A stretch of DNA of 64,000 nt from Gp1-AA122 sp035631655 (GCA_035631655.1 DASQIH010000127.1:13546-77545); one strand, 5' to 3'; shown: positions 43,993 to 53,241, numbered from the stretch's first letter. Numbers and translations are program-made. Notes: a model not told the origin generated them from the letters alone.

Positions 43993-44894
43993 GAGGCACT
44001 CCTGGGCAATTCCAGGGTAACCGTCGTGCCGTGCCCTTCCCCTTCGCTTTCGGCGAACACCTTGCCCCCGTGTTTGCGCGCGATGGAGCGCACAATGAAT
44101 AAACCCAGCCCGGTGCCTTTCACCTGGCCGACTGACCGATTGGGCACACGATAGAAGCGCTTGAAAATTCGCTTCAACTCGTGCGCCGGAATACCAACGC
44201 CATGGTCGCGTACGCGCAGAACCACGTGGCGGTCATCGGGCGTCGCCAATTGCACGGCCACATCCACCTGGCTTCCAGAATACTTGATCGCGTTATCGAG
44301 CACGTTGGATACAGCCGTGTGCAATTCTTCCGGATCTCCGGTCACGTTTGCGCTCCCGTTGCTCGAGGAACCGTCCATGTACAGAGCCCCGGGTGGCAAA
44401 TGATGACGCGTGATGGCGAGGTCGATGCACTCCTGTACGAGGCTACCGAAATCCACTTCCCTGACTTCGCGTCCCGCGCGCTTGGCACCGGCGCGCCCGG
44501 CTTTCAAAACCTGCTCGACAGTACCCAGCAGCCGATCGCTGTCCAGGAGCATAAGACGATAGAAATCGCGCCGCTGGTTTTCGTCCACCTCGCGCCGCTG
44601 CAGGGTTTCCAGATAGAGCCGAATCGAGGTGATGGGGGTTTTCAGTTCGTGCGTCACGGCATTGATAAAGCTGTCATGCTGCTCGTTGCGCCGGATTTCG
44701 CGCACCAGGAAGATGGTATTGAGGATGAGACCGGCGGTAATGGCGCCAAAGAAAATGACTCCCAGGAACACCTTCAGCCCTTCCCGCCAGTTCAGGATGA
44801 TCCAGCCGAACCCGACGGCTACGGCCACCGCCGCGAGGCAGACCCCGAGCGACAGAAAGAACACGATCGCCTTGCGCCGGCTAGTGATACGCAT
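43989..44894 (-). CDS. Sensor histidine kinase
   Basis: 301 residues. Two N-terminal TM helices (about 9-33 and 42-64) enclose only about eight residues, so there is no sizeable sensor domain. His82 lies in FINAVTHELKTPITSIRLY, followed by HATPase boxes AVSNVLDNAIKYSG (N), VRDHGVGIP (G1) and GTGLGLFIVRSIARKHGG (G2). Without a periplasmic domain it may sense membrane state or a partner protein. ATG 44894 lies six bases after TAAAAT and has no Shine-Dalgarno. Confidence 0.95.
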   Translation of the reverse strand: MRITSRRKAIVFFLSLGVCLAAVAVAVGFGWIILNWREGLKVFLGVIFFGAITAGLILNTIFLVREIRRNEQHDSFINAVTHELKTPITSIRLYLETLQRREVDENQRRDFYRLMLLDSDRLLGTVEQVLKAGRAGAKRAGREVREVDFGSLVQECIDLAITRHHLPPGALYMDGSSSNGSANVTGDPEELHTAVSNVLDNAIKYSGSQVDVAVQLATPDDRHVVLRVRDHGVGIPAHELKRIFKRFYRVPNRSVGQVKGTGLGLFIVRSIARKHGGKVFAESEGEGHGTTVTLELPRSAS

Positions 44895-45221
44895 AGTGTG
44901 ATTTTAGCGCGATAAAACTACACAATCGAAGCGCAGGGGGAGGATTGCTGCACAGGCTCCCCCGGCCGGATTTTGGTTGAACACTTTTCGGAGATACGAT
45001 AGCTTTACATGCAGTTTGCCCCCCCAGAGCCAAGCTAACATTCGGTCCTCCGTCTTGGCGCTCAAAGATGAGCTTTAATTTTTCTTGATAGGTGGCACAC
45101 AAGACGCGAGTCGCAAGGGTAAGTTCTACACCACGGGTTACACCGTGGGGCTGATGATCGGGGCTGTCTCTGCACGCGAGGAGCTGATCCTTGTAATTGC
45201 CCGAGTCTTTAGGAGAAAGCA
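44895..45221. other. Divergent control region of two two-component systems
   Basis: 327 bases between the histidine kinase at 44894 (minus) and the porin-like gene at 45222 (plus). On the minus strand TAAAAT at 44901-44906 is a likely -10. The plus-strand promoter is not obvious; a Shine-Dalgarno AGGAG precedes 45222. No gene or repeat was recognised. Confidence 0.45.
44901..44906 (-). promoter_or_regulatory. Leaderless -10 element of the histidine kinase operon
   Basis: On the minus strand TAAAAT is followed by six bases and the ATG at 44894; no Shine-Dalgarno. Confidence 0.45.
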
Positions 45222-46535
45222 ATGAAACCCTGCACTGTCCCGCCCACGAGGGCGACGCTGAATCTCACCGGTCGCATGGCTGTCGTGCAAGCATTTGCCC
45301 TGCTGCTCGGAATCCTGGTGAGCACCACGGTCGTCGAGGCGCAGCAAACGTCCGATCCTCCGGATCAGGATAAACAAACCATACGGATGCTGCTGCAACG
45401 TATTGACCAACTGGAGGCCAGAGTCGGCCAACTGGAGGCAGGCAGGCAAGCGGCGCCCCAGGCAGCACCGGCCCAGGCGGCGCCGCCGGCCACTACCCCG
45501 CCTGAAACTGAAACCGAGGCGCAGGCGGAACAGCCGCTCGAGCCGGAGAGAATGGACCTTAGCAAAACTCTGCTGCGCATGCGGGGATTCGGCGACATCA
45601 CGCTTCACGGCGACAACCAGAAAGGCGACACCACCTCTTTCAGCCTGGGACAGCTGAACCTGTTCGTCACCTCGGATGTCTCTGAGAGGTTCAAGTTCCT
45701 GAGCGAAATTGTCTTTGAGGCCGGACCCAACAACACCGTCGGCGTGGATGTCGAGCGCCTGCTCCTGCAGTATTCTCCTAACGACTACTTTAATTTGGCG
45801 GTGGGCCGGTACCATACCGCCATCGGCTACTACAACACCGCCTATCACCACAGCACCTGGTTCCAGACGACTACGGGCCGACCTTTTCTTTTTGAGTTCG
45901 AGGACAAGGGCGGGCCGTTGCCCATCCACAACGTCGGGGTCTCCGCCTCTGGGCTGATACCCTCCGGACGCCTGGGCTTGCACTACGTCGCCGAAGTCGG
46001 CAATGGACGTGCCTCCCGTTCTGCGGCCAGCGAACCGGTACAAAACGTGGTCGATGAGAACAATCACAAAGCGTTCAACCTGGCGTTTTTCGTGCGACCG
46101 GAGTCGGTTCGCGGGTTGCAAGCAGGCTTCTCGGTCTATCGTGACGTGCTGACCCCGATCAATTTGCCGAGAATCGGTGAAACTATTCTGGCCGCTCATG
46201 CGGTGTTGGTGCGTCCGAAATTCGAGTGGTTGAACGAGGCGCTGGTCATCCGTCACGCGCCGTTCGGAGAGTCGCATGTGTTTGATACGCCCGCGTTCTA
46301 TACTCAGCTTTCCAAGCAGTTTGGCTCCTACCGGCCCTACTTCCGTTATCAATATATGAACGAATCGGCGGCGGAGCCGGTTTTCCCGAACATCGGCCTG
46401 CGCCACGGTCCCTCGGTAGGTCTGCGGTACGATGCGAGCGAGTCGGTTGCCGTGAAACTGCAATATGACTACACGCGACTGCGCCAGCAAGAGGCAATTA
46501 ATGGATTAGCGCTCCAAGTCGGGTTTACGTTCTAG
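45222..46535 (+). CDS. Outer-membrane porin-like protein with N-terminal coiled coil
   Basis: 437 residues; AGGAG upstream. Long signal peptide ending near VEAQQ, then a short coiled coil (IRMLLQRIDQLEARVGQLEAG) and an Ala/Pro-rich linker, and a beta-barrel of about 340 residues ending in the terminal Phe (LALQVGFTF). Barrel strands include GDITLHGDNQKGDTTSFSLGQLNLFVTSDVSERFKFLSEIVFE. Coiled coil plus linker plus barrel recalls phosphate-type (OprO/P-like) and other outer-membrane porins. The stop is directly followed by the next ATG (TAGATG), so it is co-transcribed with the PstS-like gene. It may bring the ligand into the periplasm for the sensor. Confidence 0.75.
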   Translation: MKPCTVPPTRATLNLTGRMAVVQAFALLLGILVSTTVVEAQQTSDPPDQDKQTIRMLLQRIDQLEARVGQLEAGRQAAPQAAPAQAAPPATTPPETETEAQAEQPLEPERMDLSKTLLRMRGFGDITLHGDNQKGDTTSFSLGQLNLFVTSDVSERFKFLSEIVFEAGPNNTVGVDVERLLLQYSPNDYFNLAVGRYHTAIGYYNTAYHHSTWFQTTTGRPFLFEFEDKGGPLPIHNVGVSASGLIPSGRLGLHYVAEVGNGRASRSAASEPVQNVVDENNHKAFNLAFFVRPESVRGLQAGFSVYRDVLTPINLPRIGETILAAHAVLVRPKFEWLNEALVIRHAPFGESHVFDTPAFYTQLSKQFGSYRPYFRYQYMNESAAEPVFPNIGLRHGPSVGLRYDASESVAVKLQYDYTRLRQQEAINGLALQVGFTF

Positions 46536-47069
46536 ATGAGTGCAGAGCGACAATCCGTGCTGCGGGTTCTGCTCATCCTGGCGGTGACGACGTTAGGGAC
46601 AGCGCCGGGGAATGCCGGAGCTGCCGCCAGCCCGCCGACCAATTCCGGGCAGAACCTGGCCATTATCGTGAACCAGTCCAACCCCGTCGAAAACCTCTCC
46701 TCGACGGAGCTGCGTCGCATCTTCCTGGGAGAGCGAAGTCACTGGCCGAACGGCCGTCGCATCACCCTGGTGATGATGCAGCCCGGTGAACCGGAACGTG
46801 ACGCCGTCCTCCGCGAAGTCTGCCGCATGAGCGAGAAGGACTTTAACAATCATTTTTTGCACGGCCTGTTTACCGGCGAGGTCTTTGCTTCGCCGAAAAC
46901 CCTGGCCTCGCCCGTGGGTGTTCGTAAGTTTGTGTTTAATGTGCCGGGAGCCATCGGTTATCTGCGCACCTCAGATGTTGACGCCTCGGTTAAAGTCGTT
47001 CGAATTGACGGGCTTCTTCCCAGCGACCGGGACTATAAGATTCAAGTGCAGGCCCGCTCGGCCAAGTAA
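46536..47069 (+). CDS. PstS-like periplasmic substrate-binding protein, short form
   Basis: 177 residues. Signal peptide then a PBP_like_2/PstS-like single-lobed region: LAIIVNQSNPVENLSSTELRRIFLGERSHWPNGRRITLVMMQPGEPERDAVLREVC, NNHFLHGLFTGEV and GVRKFVFNVPGAIGYLRTSDVD. The motif NPV...LS..ELRRIFLGE..WPNG is typical of the short phosphate-binding-like proteins, which lack much of the two-lobe PstS. No permease gene is present, so it is more likely a ligand-binding or signalling component than a transport subunit. It lies between a porin and a histidine kinase gene. Confidence 0.8.
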   Translation: MSAERQSVLRVLLILAVTTLGTAPGNAGAAASPPTNSGQNLAIIVNQSNPVENLSSTELRRIFLGERSHWPNGRRITLVMMQPGEPERDAVLREVCRMSEKDFNNHFLHGLFTGEVFASPKTLASPVGVRKFVFNVPGAIGYLRTSDVDASVKVVRIDGLLPSDRDYKIQVQARSAK

Positions 47070-47070
47070 T

Positions 47071-48555
47071 ATGAGCGAGAAAACCAAGGACGCCGCAGAA
47101 CACAGTACGCTTCGGGCCATTCCCCTCATGCGCATTGTGTCGGGCCTGTTAGCCCGCAACAGCTACACCCTGTTGCTGCTGTTGGTTTTTGGTATCGAGG
47201 TGGGGGTTGGTGTTTTCGTGATACGCGATCTGCACACCGCTGACGTTGAGGCACAGAGAATGTATGCCGGATCTGTGCTCGGGCTGCGCCGGATTGGAGA
47301 GTTGCAGTATCAGGCCCAGGAGACGCGCCGCAGCACCCTCTATGCCTTGACCACCAACGACAGTAATCTCCAGGTCGAATATGCCGACCAGTCGCGGGAG
47401 GCTGATCGCCGGGTCACCGATGGCATTCGCGAGTATGTGGAGCAGGCGCGCATCGCGCGAGAAGTTGACCTCGGCAAGCGTCTCGAACGCGACTGGTCGG
47501 CGTATCTCCACGTCCGAGACGAGGTCTTAGCCTCGATTCTCGAAGGCAGCACGCGAGAAGCTGTCCAGTTTGATCTCACCGGAGGCGTGCCCTCGTTCGA
47601 GCGTGTCCGCCAGGATCTGGAGGAGGTCAAGCGGCTCTACGACGAACAGGCCTCCGAGCGGCTCGCGATCGTGGCGGGATCTTCGCACCGTTCTGCGGGC
47701 AGGCTGATTGCTGTCCTGGGCTTCACCTTGCTGTTTGCCAGCACTTCCATCTGGGCCATCCAAAGAAGCAAAATGATGGGTGCGGTGCAACTCGCTCAGT
47801 TGCAGATGGATTTTGTGGCCTCGGTCTCTCATGAATTACGCACGCCCCTGGCGGTCATCTGTTCGGCTGCCGACAACATTGCTGATGGGGTGGTGGAGGG
47901 AAAGGAACAATTGACCAGGTATGGCGTGGTGATCAGGAACCAAACTCGCCAGATCACCGAACTGGTGAATGATATTCTGCTGTTTGCCTCCGCTAAAGAT
48001 AGGGAGATCCGCTACAAACTGCGCCCGCTACAAGTTCAGGAAATCGTGCAATCGGTCATCGAAAACACCGCCGAACTGGTGCGCGGCTCAGGGTTTGTGA
48101 TTGAGCAGCACATCGCGCCAGGATTACCTTACGTGATGGGGGATCTATCGGCACTCTCCCAGTGCCTGCAGAACTTGATTGTGAATGCGGTGAAGTACAG
48201 TGGCGAGAACCGTTGGATTTCGGTCCGTGCCGTGTTGGACCATGCCCAAAGCCGGCTCCACAAAGAAGTCCGGATCAGCGTTCAGGACCGCGGGATTGGC
48301 ATCGCCAGCTCAGAATTGCCGCACATTTTCGAGCCGTTTTATCGCAGCCCGGCCGTGATCGCGACCCAGATTCACGGGACCGGCTTGGGCTTACCTCTAG
48401 CCAAGAACATTGCGGAAGCGATGGGAGGAAAGCTTACGGTGGACAGTCAGCTGGGCGCAGGCAGCGTGTTCACTCTCCACCTTCCCCTCATCGAGGAAGC
48501 CCAGTTGCACAGGGCGGCAGTTGTTTCCGGACTTGATCAATTGCAAAAACAATGA
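47071..48555 (+). CDS. Sensor histidine kinase with periplasmic four-helix domain
   Basis: 494 residues from the ATG at 47071, two bases after the previous stop. TM1 about 33-53, a periplasmic helical domain of about 160 residues (IGELQYQAQETRRSTLYALTT and further heptad-rich helices, MCP-like four-helix bundle), TM2 about 213-232. There is no obvious HAMP. His254 is in FVASVSHELRTPLAVI, followed by LIVNAVKYSGENRW, DRGIGIASSEL and GTGLGLPLAKNIAEAMGG. It should read the PstS-like protein or ligand and pass phosphate to the regulator, whose gene overlaps by four bases. Confidence 0.93.
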   Translation: MSEKTKDAAEHSTLRAIPLMRIVSGLLARNSYTLLLLLVFGIEVGVGVFVIRDLHTADVEAQRMYAGSVLGLRRIGELQYQAQETRRSTLYALTTNDSNLQVEYADQSREADRRVTDGIREYVEQARIAREVDLGKRLERDWSAYLHVRDEVLASILEGSTREAVQFDLTGGVPSFERVRQDLEEVKRLYDEQASERLAIVAGSSHRSAGRLIAVLGFTLLFASTSIWAIQRSKMMGAVQLAQLQMDFVASVSHELRTPLAVICSAADNIADGVVEGKEQLTRYGVVIRNQTRQITELVNDILLFASAKDREIRYKLRPLQVQEIVQSVIENTAELVRGSGFVIEQHIAPGLPYVMGDLSALSQCLQNLIVNAVKYSGENRWISVRAVLDHAQSRLHKEVRISVQDRGIGIASSELPHIFEPFYRSPAVIATQIHGTGLGLPLAKNIAEAMGGKLTVDSQLGAGSVFTLHLPLIEEAQLHRAAVVSGLDQLQKQ

Positions 48556-49232
48556 ACGAAAATATTCTGCTAGTTGAAGACGAAGAAGCGTTGCGCATGA
48601 CTCTTACCGACCGCTTGCGCAGCGAGGGCTATGTTGTCGACTTTGCGGCCGACGGCGAGCAAGGATTCGACAAGGCGACACGCTTACCTTTTGACTTGAT
48701 CATACTCGATGTCATGCTGCCGTTGCGCAATGGCTTTGACGTCTGCCGCGACATCCGGCATGCAGGCTTGGCCACGCCCATTCTGCTGCTGACGGCGCGC
48801 GGCCAAACCGTCGACAAGGTGGTTGGTCTTAAACTCGGAGCCGACGACTACGTCACCAAACCATTCGATACCCTGGAACTGATGGCCCGCATCGAGGCCC
48901 TCCTGCGCCGCCTGCCGACGCGAACTGGCCAGGGAATCTTCCACTTCGGATCCATTCGCGTAGATGTTCGCGGCACCAAGGTCATGCGCGACGGCAAACC
49001 AGTTTATCTCTCTGCCCGGGAGTTTCAGCTCCTGCGTTATTTCGCCGAACACGCGGGAGCCACCCTTTCTCGTGACGACATCCTGAGCGAAGTATGGGGT
49101 TATGACGCGGGCACTTACACCCGCACGGTCGATGTGCACGTGGCTGGCTTGCGCCAGAAACTGGAGAAGGATCCTAAGAAACCAGAATTGATTCTCACCG
49201 TACCCGGACTGGGCTACCGGTTCGAAGGATGA
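48552..49232 (+). CDS. OmpR/PhoB-family response regulator
   Basis: 226 residues, normal length. Receiver with Asp53 in LIILDVMLPLRNGFDV, Thr/Ser and Lys in LLTARGQ and YVTKPFDTLELMARIEALL; winged helix ending LILTVPGLGYRFEG. It overlaps the kinase stop by four bases and ends the four-gene operon 45222-49232. PhoB-like, but so is the group as a whole. Confidence 0.96.
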   Translation: MNENILLVEDEEALRMTLTDRLRSEGYVVDFAADGEQGFDKATRLPFDLIILDVMLPLRNGFDVCRDIRHAGLATPILLLTARGQTVDKVVGLKLGADDYVTKPFDTLELMARIEALLRRLPTRTGQGIFHFGSIRVDVRGTKVMRDGKPVYLSAREFQLLRYFAEHAGATLSRDDILSEVWGYDAGTYTRTVDVHVAGLRQKLEKDPKKPELILTVPGLGYRFEG

Positions 49233-49278
49233 ACCGTCACAGCGTCATTACGCGGATAGGCGAGCTGCAAGTTAGAGT

Positions 49279-49476
49279 CTAGGTCTTTCCCAACTGCCGC
49301 AAAACCGACTCAGCTCTTTCCTGCAGTTCGCGCGTATACCACAAGGGCGCATACCGCCCCAGGAGCTCGTACAAGTCCGCGAAAGCCTCTGCAAGTCGCC
49401 TCTGCTCTATCTCCACTTGCGATGCCTGATTCAAATGTTGCGGGAGACGGCTTGGATCTGACGGGTTACGAATCAT
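49279..49476 (-). CDS. Small hypothetical protein (65 residues)
   Basis: ATG 49476 is preceded by GGAGGAAAGAC. The product is a soluble helical peptide: SQVEIEQRRLAEAFADLYELLGRYAPLWYTRELQERAESVLRQLGK. No family recognised. It is convergent with the response regulator gene. Confidence 0.6.
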   Translation of the reverse strand: MIRNPSDPSRLPQHLNQASQVEIEQRRLAEAFADLYELLGRYAPLWYTRELQERAESVLRQLGKT

Positions 49477-49874
49477 GTCTTTCCTCCCCCAGCCAACACA
49501 GCCTGTGAGACCCTTGCTGGCTGCGACAGATCTGGGGGAGGGGAGAGAACCTGCGCTATTAGACGACAAGTGAGGTCCACATAAGGTAAAAAGCAGGTAA
49601 GACAGTTGTAAATTTGTGTAAGCGCATTGTTAACGTTCTTGTCAACGATAACCGGGGAGCTGCTCTGGTCGCGTTGGAAGGAAGGCATCATTCCACGTTT
49701 TTCCCGCTAGTGAGTGGACTTCCAGGAACTCGCCAGAACCATCGCCATCCGATACACTTTGAAGTTGAAAAAATGCGGCGTCCCCCTTCGCGGCCGCGGC
49801 GTTCAGGACAGCGCCCTAACCGATAACTCATTTTCGGAGCTGGACTTAGCAGTTCTCTTCCCGCGAGAAGATAC
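49477..49874. other. Intergenic region, no gene seen
   Basis: 398 bases between divergent small genes. Short frames are present, but none has a ribosome binding site together with a protein-like composition. No repeat or terminator was recognised. Confidence 0.45.
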
Positions 49875-50243
49875 ATGGCAAGGTGGATCACCTGGATCGC
49901 GGAACAAGACCGGCGCGGCTGGGCGTGCTCCCAGTGTGGCTGGGAATATCCTCTGCCTTCTCTGTTAAGTGATCCCGAGGCCAAAAGCGCCTATGATCGC
50001 CTGGCCCGCGCCAAGTTCGACGAGCACGAGTGCGCAGCCCACCCCAAGATGGCGGCGCCTGCCGAAGAGGATTGCTTCAGCACTCGAGCGCGCAAGCTTA
50101 TTTCGCGTGGCTACAAGCCAAAAGATGCGGTGGAACTTGTGCTTCAGGAAATTATGCTGGAATACCGCAACGAGCCTAAGAAGGTCGAGAAGGCGCGCGC
50201 CGACGCGCAAGCATTCTTGAACCACCTTCGCAAGGGATTGTGA
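49875..50243 (+). CDS. Hypothetical cytoplasmic protein with Cys/His cluster
   Basis: 122 residues. N-terminal WITWIAEQDRRGWACSQCGWEYPLP with a CxxC, then EHECAAHP, which together could form a single zinc site; the C-terminal half is helical (AVELVLQEIMLEYRNEPKKVEKARADAQAFLNHL). Family unknown. Its stop codon (50241-50243) directly abuts the stop of the convergent desaturase gene, with no base between. Confidence 0.6.
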   Translation: MARWITWIAEQDRRGWACSQCGWEYPLPSLLSDPEAKSAYDRLARAKFDEHECAAHPKMAAPAEEDCFSTRARKLISRGYKPKDAVELVLQEIMLEYRNEPKKVEKARADAQAFLNHLRKGL

Positions 50244-51167
50244 TTAGTCCCCGGCGACCACGGTTTGCGCAGGGCTCTGGATCAGCTTCCCATTGGGAGT
50301 AGGAAGGTCCTTCTGCCGCAGCTCCGAGAGCTTCACAACCTTAATCTGCTTGGCCAGCCCCAGCACCTTCAGAACCCAAATCCCGTACCAGTTGAGGTCC
50401 ACTTCATACCACGCCAATCCATGACGAGCCGAGGTGGGATGGGCGTGATGGTTGTTATGCCAGCCCTCGCCAAAAGTGCACATCGCCACCAGCCAGTTGT
50501 TGGTTGACAGATCGCGGGTGGAAAAGCGCCGTGCGCCCCACAGGTGCGTTGCCGAGTTCACCATCCAGGTGGCATGCAACCCGATGACCGTACGCAGGAA
50601 AATGCCCCACATCAGAAACGGCAGACCGCCGACAGCCAGCAATACCAGACCGAGAATGATGATGGGCACGTAGTGATACTTGGTGATCCACACGTGAAAC
50701 TTGTCTTTCGCCAAGTCCGGAACGTAGCGGGCCAGTGTCGTGGTGTCGTGGTGCATGGACTTGCCCATCAGAATCCAGCCCATGTGCGACCACCACTTGC
50801 CATCGCGCGGCGAGTGCGGGTCCCCATCCTGGTCCGAAAACTGATGGTGAATCCGATGCGTGGCCACCCAGAAAATCGGGCCGCCCTCGAGCGCCAGCGT
50901 GGCGCACAAGGTCAGAAAGTATTCCACCCACTTGGGCGTCTTATAGCCGCGATGCGTCAACAGTCGGTGATATCCCATGCCGATGCCCAGGCTACCGGAA
51001 ATCCACCACAAAAAAGCCGCAAGGAAGAGAGCTTTCCAAGTAAAGAAGAAGAGCGCAGCTACCGCCCCTAGGTGAAAGGCAGCCATGAACGAAGCGGTGA
51101 CCCAGTTAATCTCGTTATCGGCGGACTGCTTCTTGGCAAGCGCCTGAAGTTCCATGATGTTTCTCAT
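50244..51167 (-). CDS. Acyl-CoA (delta-9-type) fatty-acid desaturase
   Basis: 307 residues. Membrane di-iron desaturase: His boxes HRLLTHR, HRIHHQFSD and GEGWHNNHHAH are intact, with four hydrophobic helices. It should introduce a cis double bond into saturated fatty acyl chains, with an electron donor encoded elsewhere. Starts at ATG 51167; a GTG just before it and an ATG at 51155 (giving MELQ) are alternatives. No neighbouring lipid genes. Confidence 0.95.
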   Translation of the reverse strand: MRNIMELQALAKKQSADNEINWVTASFMAAFHLGAVAALFFFTWKALFLAAFLWWISGSLGIGMGYHRLLTHRGYKTPKWVEYFLTLCATLALEGGPIFWVATHRIHHQFSDQDGDPHSPRDGKWWSHMGWILMGKSMHHDTTTLARYVPDLAKDKFHVWITKYHYVPIIILGLVLLAVGGLPFLMWGIFLRTVIGLHATWMVNSATHLWGARRFSTRDLSTNNWLVAMCTFGEGWHNNHHAHPTSARHGLAWYEVDLNWYGIWVLKVLGLAKQIKVVKLSELRQKDLPTPNGKLIQSPAQTVVAGD

Positions 51168-51322
51168 CACCCCAGTTTGGATGTGAAGGCTTTGCGTAAG
51201 GTATCAAGAGAGGGCGGCTGGCCTTTGTAATACTTGTGTAAGAGAAGGCTGAGGAAGGATTACCGAAGTACTAGGGCAGTGGTCCTAGCGCAGGCAATTA
51301 TGGCGCGACCTGCGACCTCATT

Positions 51323-52201
51323 CTAGGAACCAGCCTTAACCTCGACTCCTGCCCATTTTTCCAGCAAGGTCAAAGTAGCAGCGTAGTCGAGGTCCTGTTG
51401 CCCCTCTTCGCTGGCCAACTCGTAGACTTCTTCTACCGTTTCCAGGCCGGGCAACTTGACCCGGGCTTCGCGGGCCGCGTCCAGTGCGAGGTGAATGTCT
51501 TTGTGCATGAGGCGGAGCGGGAAATTAGGTGAGAAGTCACGATTGAGGACAAACGGCGCCTTGTAATCCACCACGCCCGATCTAATCATGGAAGCCTGGA
51601 TCAATGGAATCAGAGTGCCGGCTTCGACCCCCAGCTTGGTGGCCAGCGTCAGCGCTTCGGCAAAGCCTTCGTAGATTAGTGCGATCTGCAGATTCATGAC
51701 GAGCTTAGCCGCCTGCCCTTTGCCGGTCTCGCCCATGCGAAACAGCTGCTTGCCCATGGCGTTGAACAGCGGCCGGATTCTCTCGATGACAGCTTCATCC
51801 CCGCCCACAATAAAGATCAGCGTCGCATTCTCGGCTCCGATCTTGGATCCGGTAACCGGCGCATCCACGTAGTCAACCCCGTGCGCCTTCACTCGTGCGG
51901 CAAATTGCCGGGTTGAGCTGGGGGAAATGGTACTGGAATCGACGATCACCATCCCTTGCGTCAACGATTGTTCCACGCCGTCTGGGCCGAACAGCACCTG
52001 CTCCACGGCTTTGGTATCTGATACACACATCCAGACCACCTCTGCCCCGCGAGCAGCTTCGGCGGGAGTAGCCGCTGCCCGCGCACCCTCCACCTGCTTT
52101 CCGGGAGTCCGGTTCCAGACCGTAACTTCGTGACCAGCTTTGACCAGATTGGCCGCCATCGAACGGCCCATAATGCCCAGACCTAAGAACGCGACTCGCA
52201 T
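51323..52201 (-). CDS. NAD(P)-dependent beta-hydroxyacid dehydrogenase, 3-hydroxyisobutyrate dehydrogenase family
   Basis: 292 residues. N-terminal Rossmann motif VAFLGLGIMGRSMAANLVKAGHEV, VDAPVTGSKIGAENATLIFIVGG, and the catalytic-Lys segment GKGQAAKLVMNLQIAL are present. Family members oxidise 3-hydroxyisobutyrate, tartronate semialdehyde (reductase) or gamma-hydroxybutyrate. A glycerate kinase is 1.2 kb downstream on the same strand, so tartronate-semialdehyde or glyoxylate reduction would make sense, but this is inference. AGGAG nine bases upstream. Confidence 0.9.
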   Translation of the reverse strand: MRVAFLGLGIMGRSMAANLVKAGHEVTVWNRTPGKQVEGARAAATPAEAARGAEVVWMCVSDTKAVEQVLFGPDGVEQSLTQGMVIVDSSTISPSSTRQFAARVKAHGVDYVDAPVTGSKIGAENATLIFIVGGDEAVIERIRPLFNAMGKQLFRMGETGKGQAAKLVMNLQIALIYEGFAEALTLATKLGVEAGTLIPLIQASMIRSGVVDYKAPFVLNRDFSPNFPLRLMHKDIHLALDAAREARVKLPGLETVEEVYELASEEGQQDLDYAATLTLLEKWAGVEVKAGS

Positions 52202-52296
52202 GCGGACGGTCTCCTGTGAACTAGTGGATTAGATATGACGCTGGTAACGATGGTCAAGCGATGAGCATCGAATTGTTGGAGAGAAAGTAGGTTAGA

Positions 52297-53241
52297 ATGC
52301 ATGTAGCTGATCGCTGTGAGCCGAAGCTTCGGCTTCCCCCATCAATGTTAAAAGATACCCTCAAGAACCGTTCGTTGCGTCGCCGAGCTGGCCAGTTTAC
52401 GCGGCTGATTCGACACTCGGCGGTGACCCCGCGTACGGGTCAGGTTCACAAACCCATGCTAGTCACTAACGGGGAACTGGGGCTGACCTTCATCGGGCAT
52501 GCCAGCTTTTTCGTGCAGATCGGTCAGCAGAACGTCGTCATTGACCCCAACTTCGCGCGCTGGCTGTTCGTACTCAAGCGCCTCCGCAAACCTGGCATAC
52601 GCCTCGGGGACCTGCCGCCCATTGATCTGGTGCTGGTCACGCATGCGCACTTCGACCACCTGCACCGTCCGTCGCTGCGCTCGATCGCCCAAGAGACGCT
52701 CCAGCGCAGTGGCAAGCGTCCGATCATCGTTGTGCCGCACCACGTGTTTGACCTGGTCTCGGATCTGGGTTTCGGTGATGTAGTCGAACTTGACTGGTGG
52801 AACAGCTATCGCCATGCCGGGCTGACGGTTACCCATGTCCCGTCGCGGCACTGGGGCGCCCGCATTCTGAAGGACTCGCATCGCGGCTACGGCGGGTATG
52901 TTCTTCGCCATGGGAAGCATTCCCTCTACCACGCCGGCGACACCGCCTATTTTTCCGGTTTTCGAGAGATCGGCCGCCGCCTCGCCCCGGAAGTCGCGCT
53001 GTTGCCGATTGGCGCTTACAATCCGCCGCAATTCCGTAACGTCCACTCCGATCCTTTAGACGCCACCCGCGCTTTCTTGGACTTGAACGCCCGCTGGATG
53101 GTCCCTATGCACTACGGTACCTTCCGCCTCTCCCACGAGCCCATCGATGAGCCGCTGCAGTTGCTTGAGCGGGAAGCCAAGGCCGCAGGCATCAAGGACC
53201 GCGTCCTCGTCCTGGAAGAAGGCGTAACCCGTTTCTTCTGA
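52297..53241 (+). CDS. Metallo-beta-lactamase-fold hydrolase, NAPE-PLD-like
   Basis: 314 residues, or 298 from the second Met (52345); no clear Shine-Dalgarno for either. Motifs: TFIGHASFFVQIG, VLVTHAHFDHLHRPSL, HWGARILKDSHRGYGGYVLR, LYHAGDTAYFSG and MVPMHYGTFRLSHEP. They match the UlaG/NAPE-PLD branch, which hydrolyses lipid phosphodiesters or lactones. The metal ligands are intact. Substrate unknown. Followed by a long inverted repeat of the TCATCCTGA family. Confidence 0.88.
   Translation: MHVADRCEPKLRLPPSMLKDTLKNRSLRRRAGQFTRLIRHSAVTPRTGQVHKPMLVTNGELGLTFIGHASFFVQIGQQNVVIDPNFARWLFVLKRLRKPGIRLGDLPPIDLVLVTHAHFDHLHRPSLRSIAQETLQRSGKRPIIVVPHHVFDLVSDLGFGDVVELDWWNSYRHAGLTVTHVPSRHWGARILKDSHRGYGGYVLRHGKHSLYHAGDTAYFSGFREIGRRLAPEVALLPIGAYNPPQFRNVHSDPLDATRAFLDLNARWMVPMHYGTFRLSHEPIDEPLQLLEREAKAAGIKDRVLVLEEGVTRFF

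Noticed and set aside
45138..46490. A 450-codon minus-strand open frame opposite the porin gene
   Set aside because: Its composition (His/Arg/Gln-rich with no motif) is that of an antisense frame in GC-rich DNA; the plus strand encodes a clear outer-membrane protein with Shine-Dalgarno and signal peptide.
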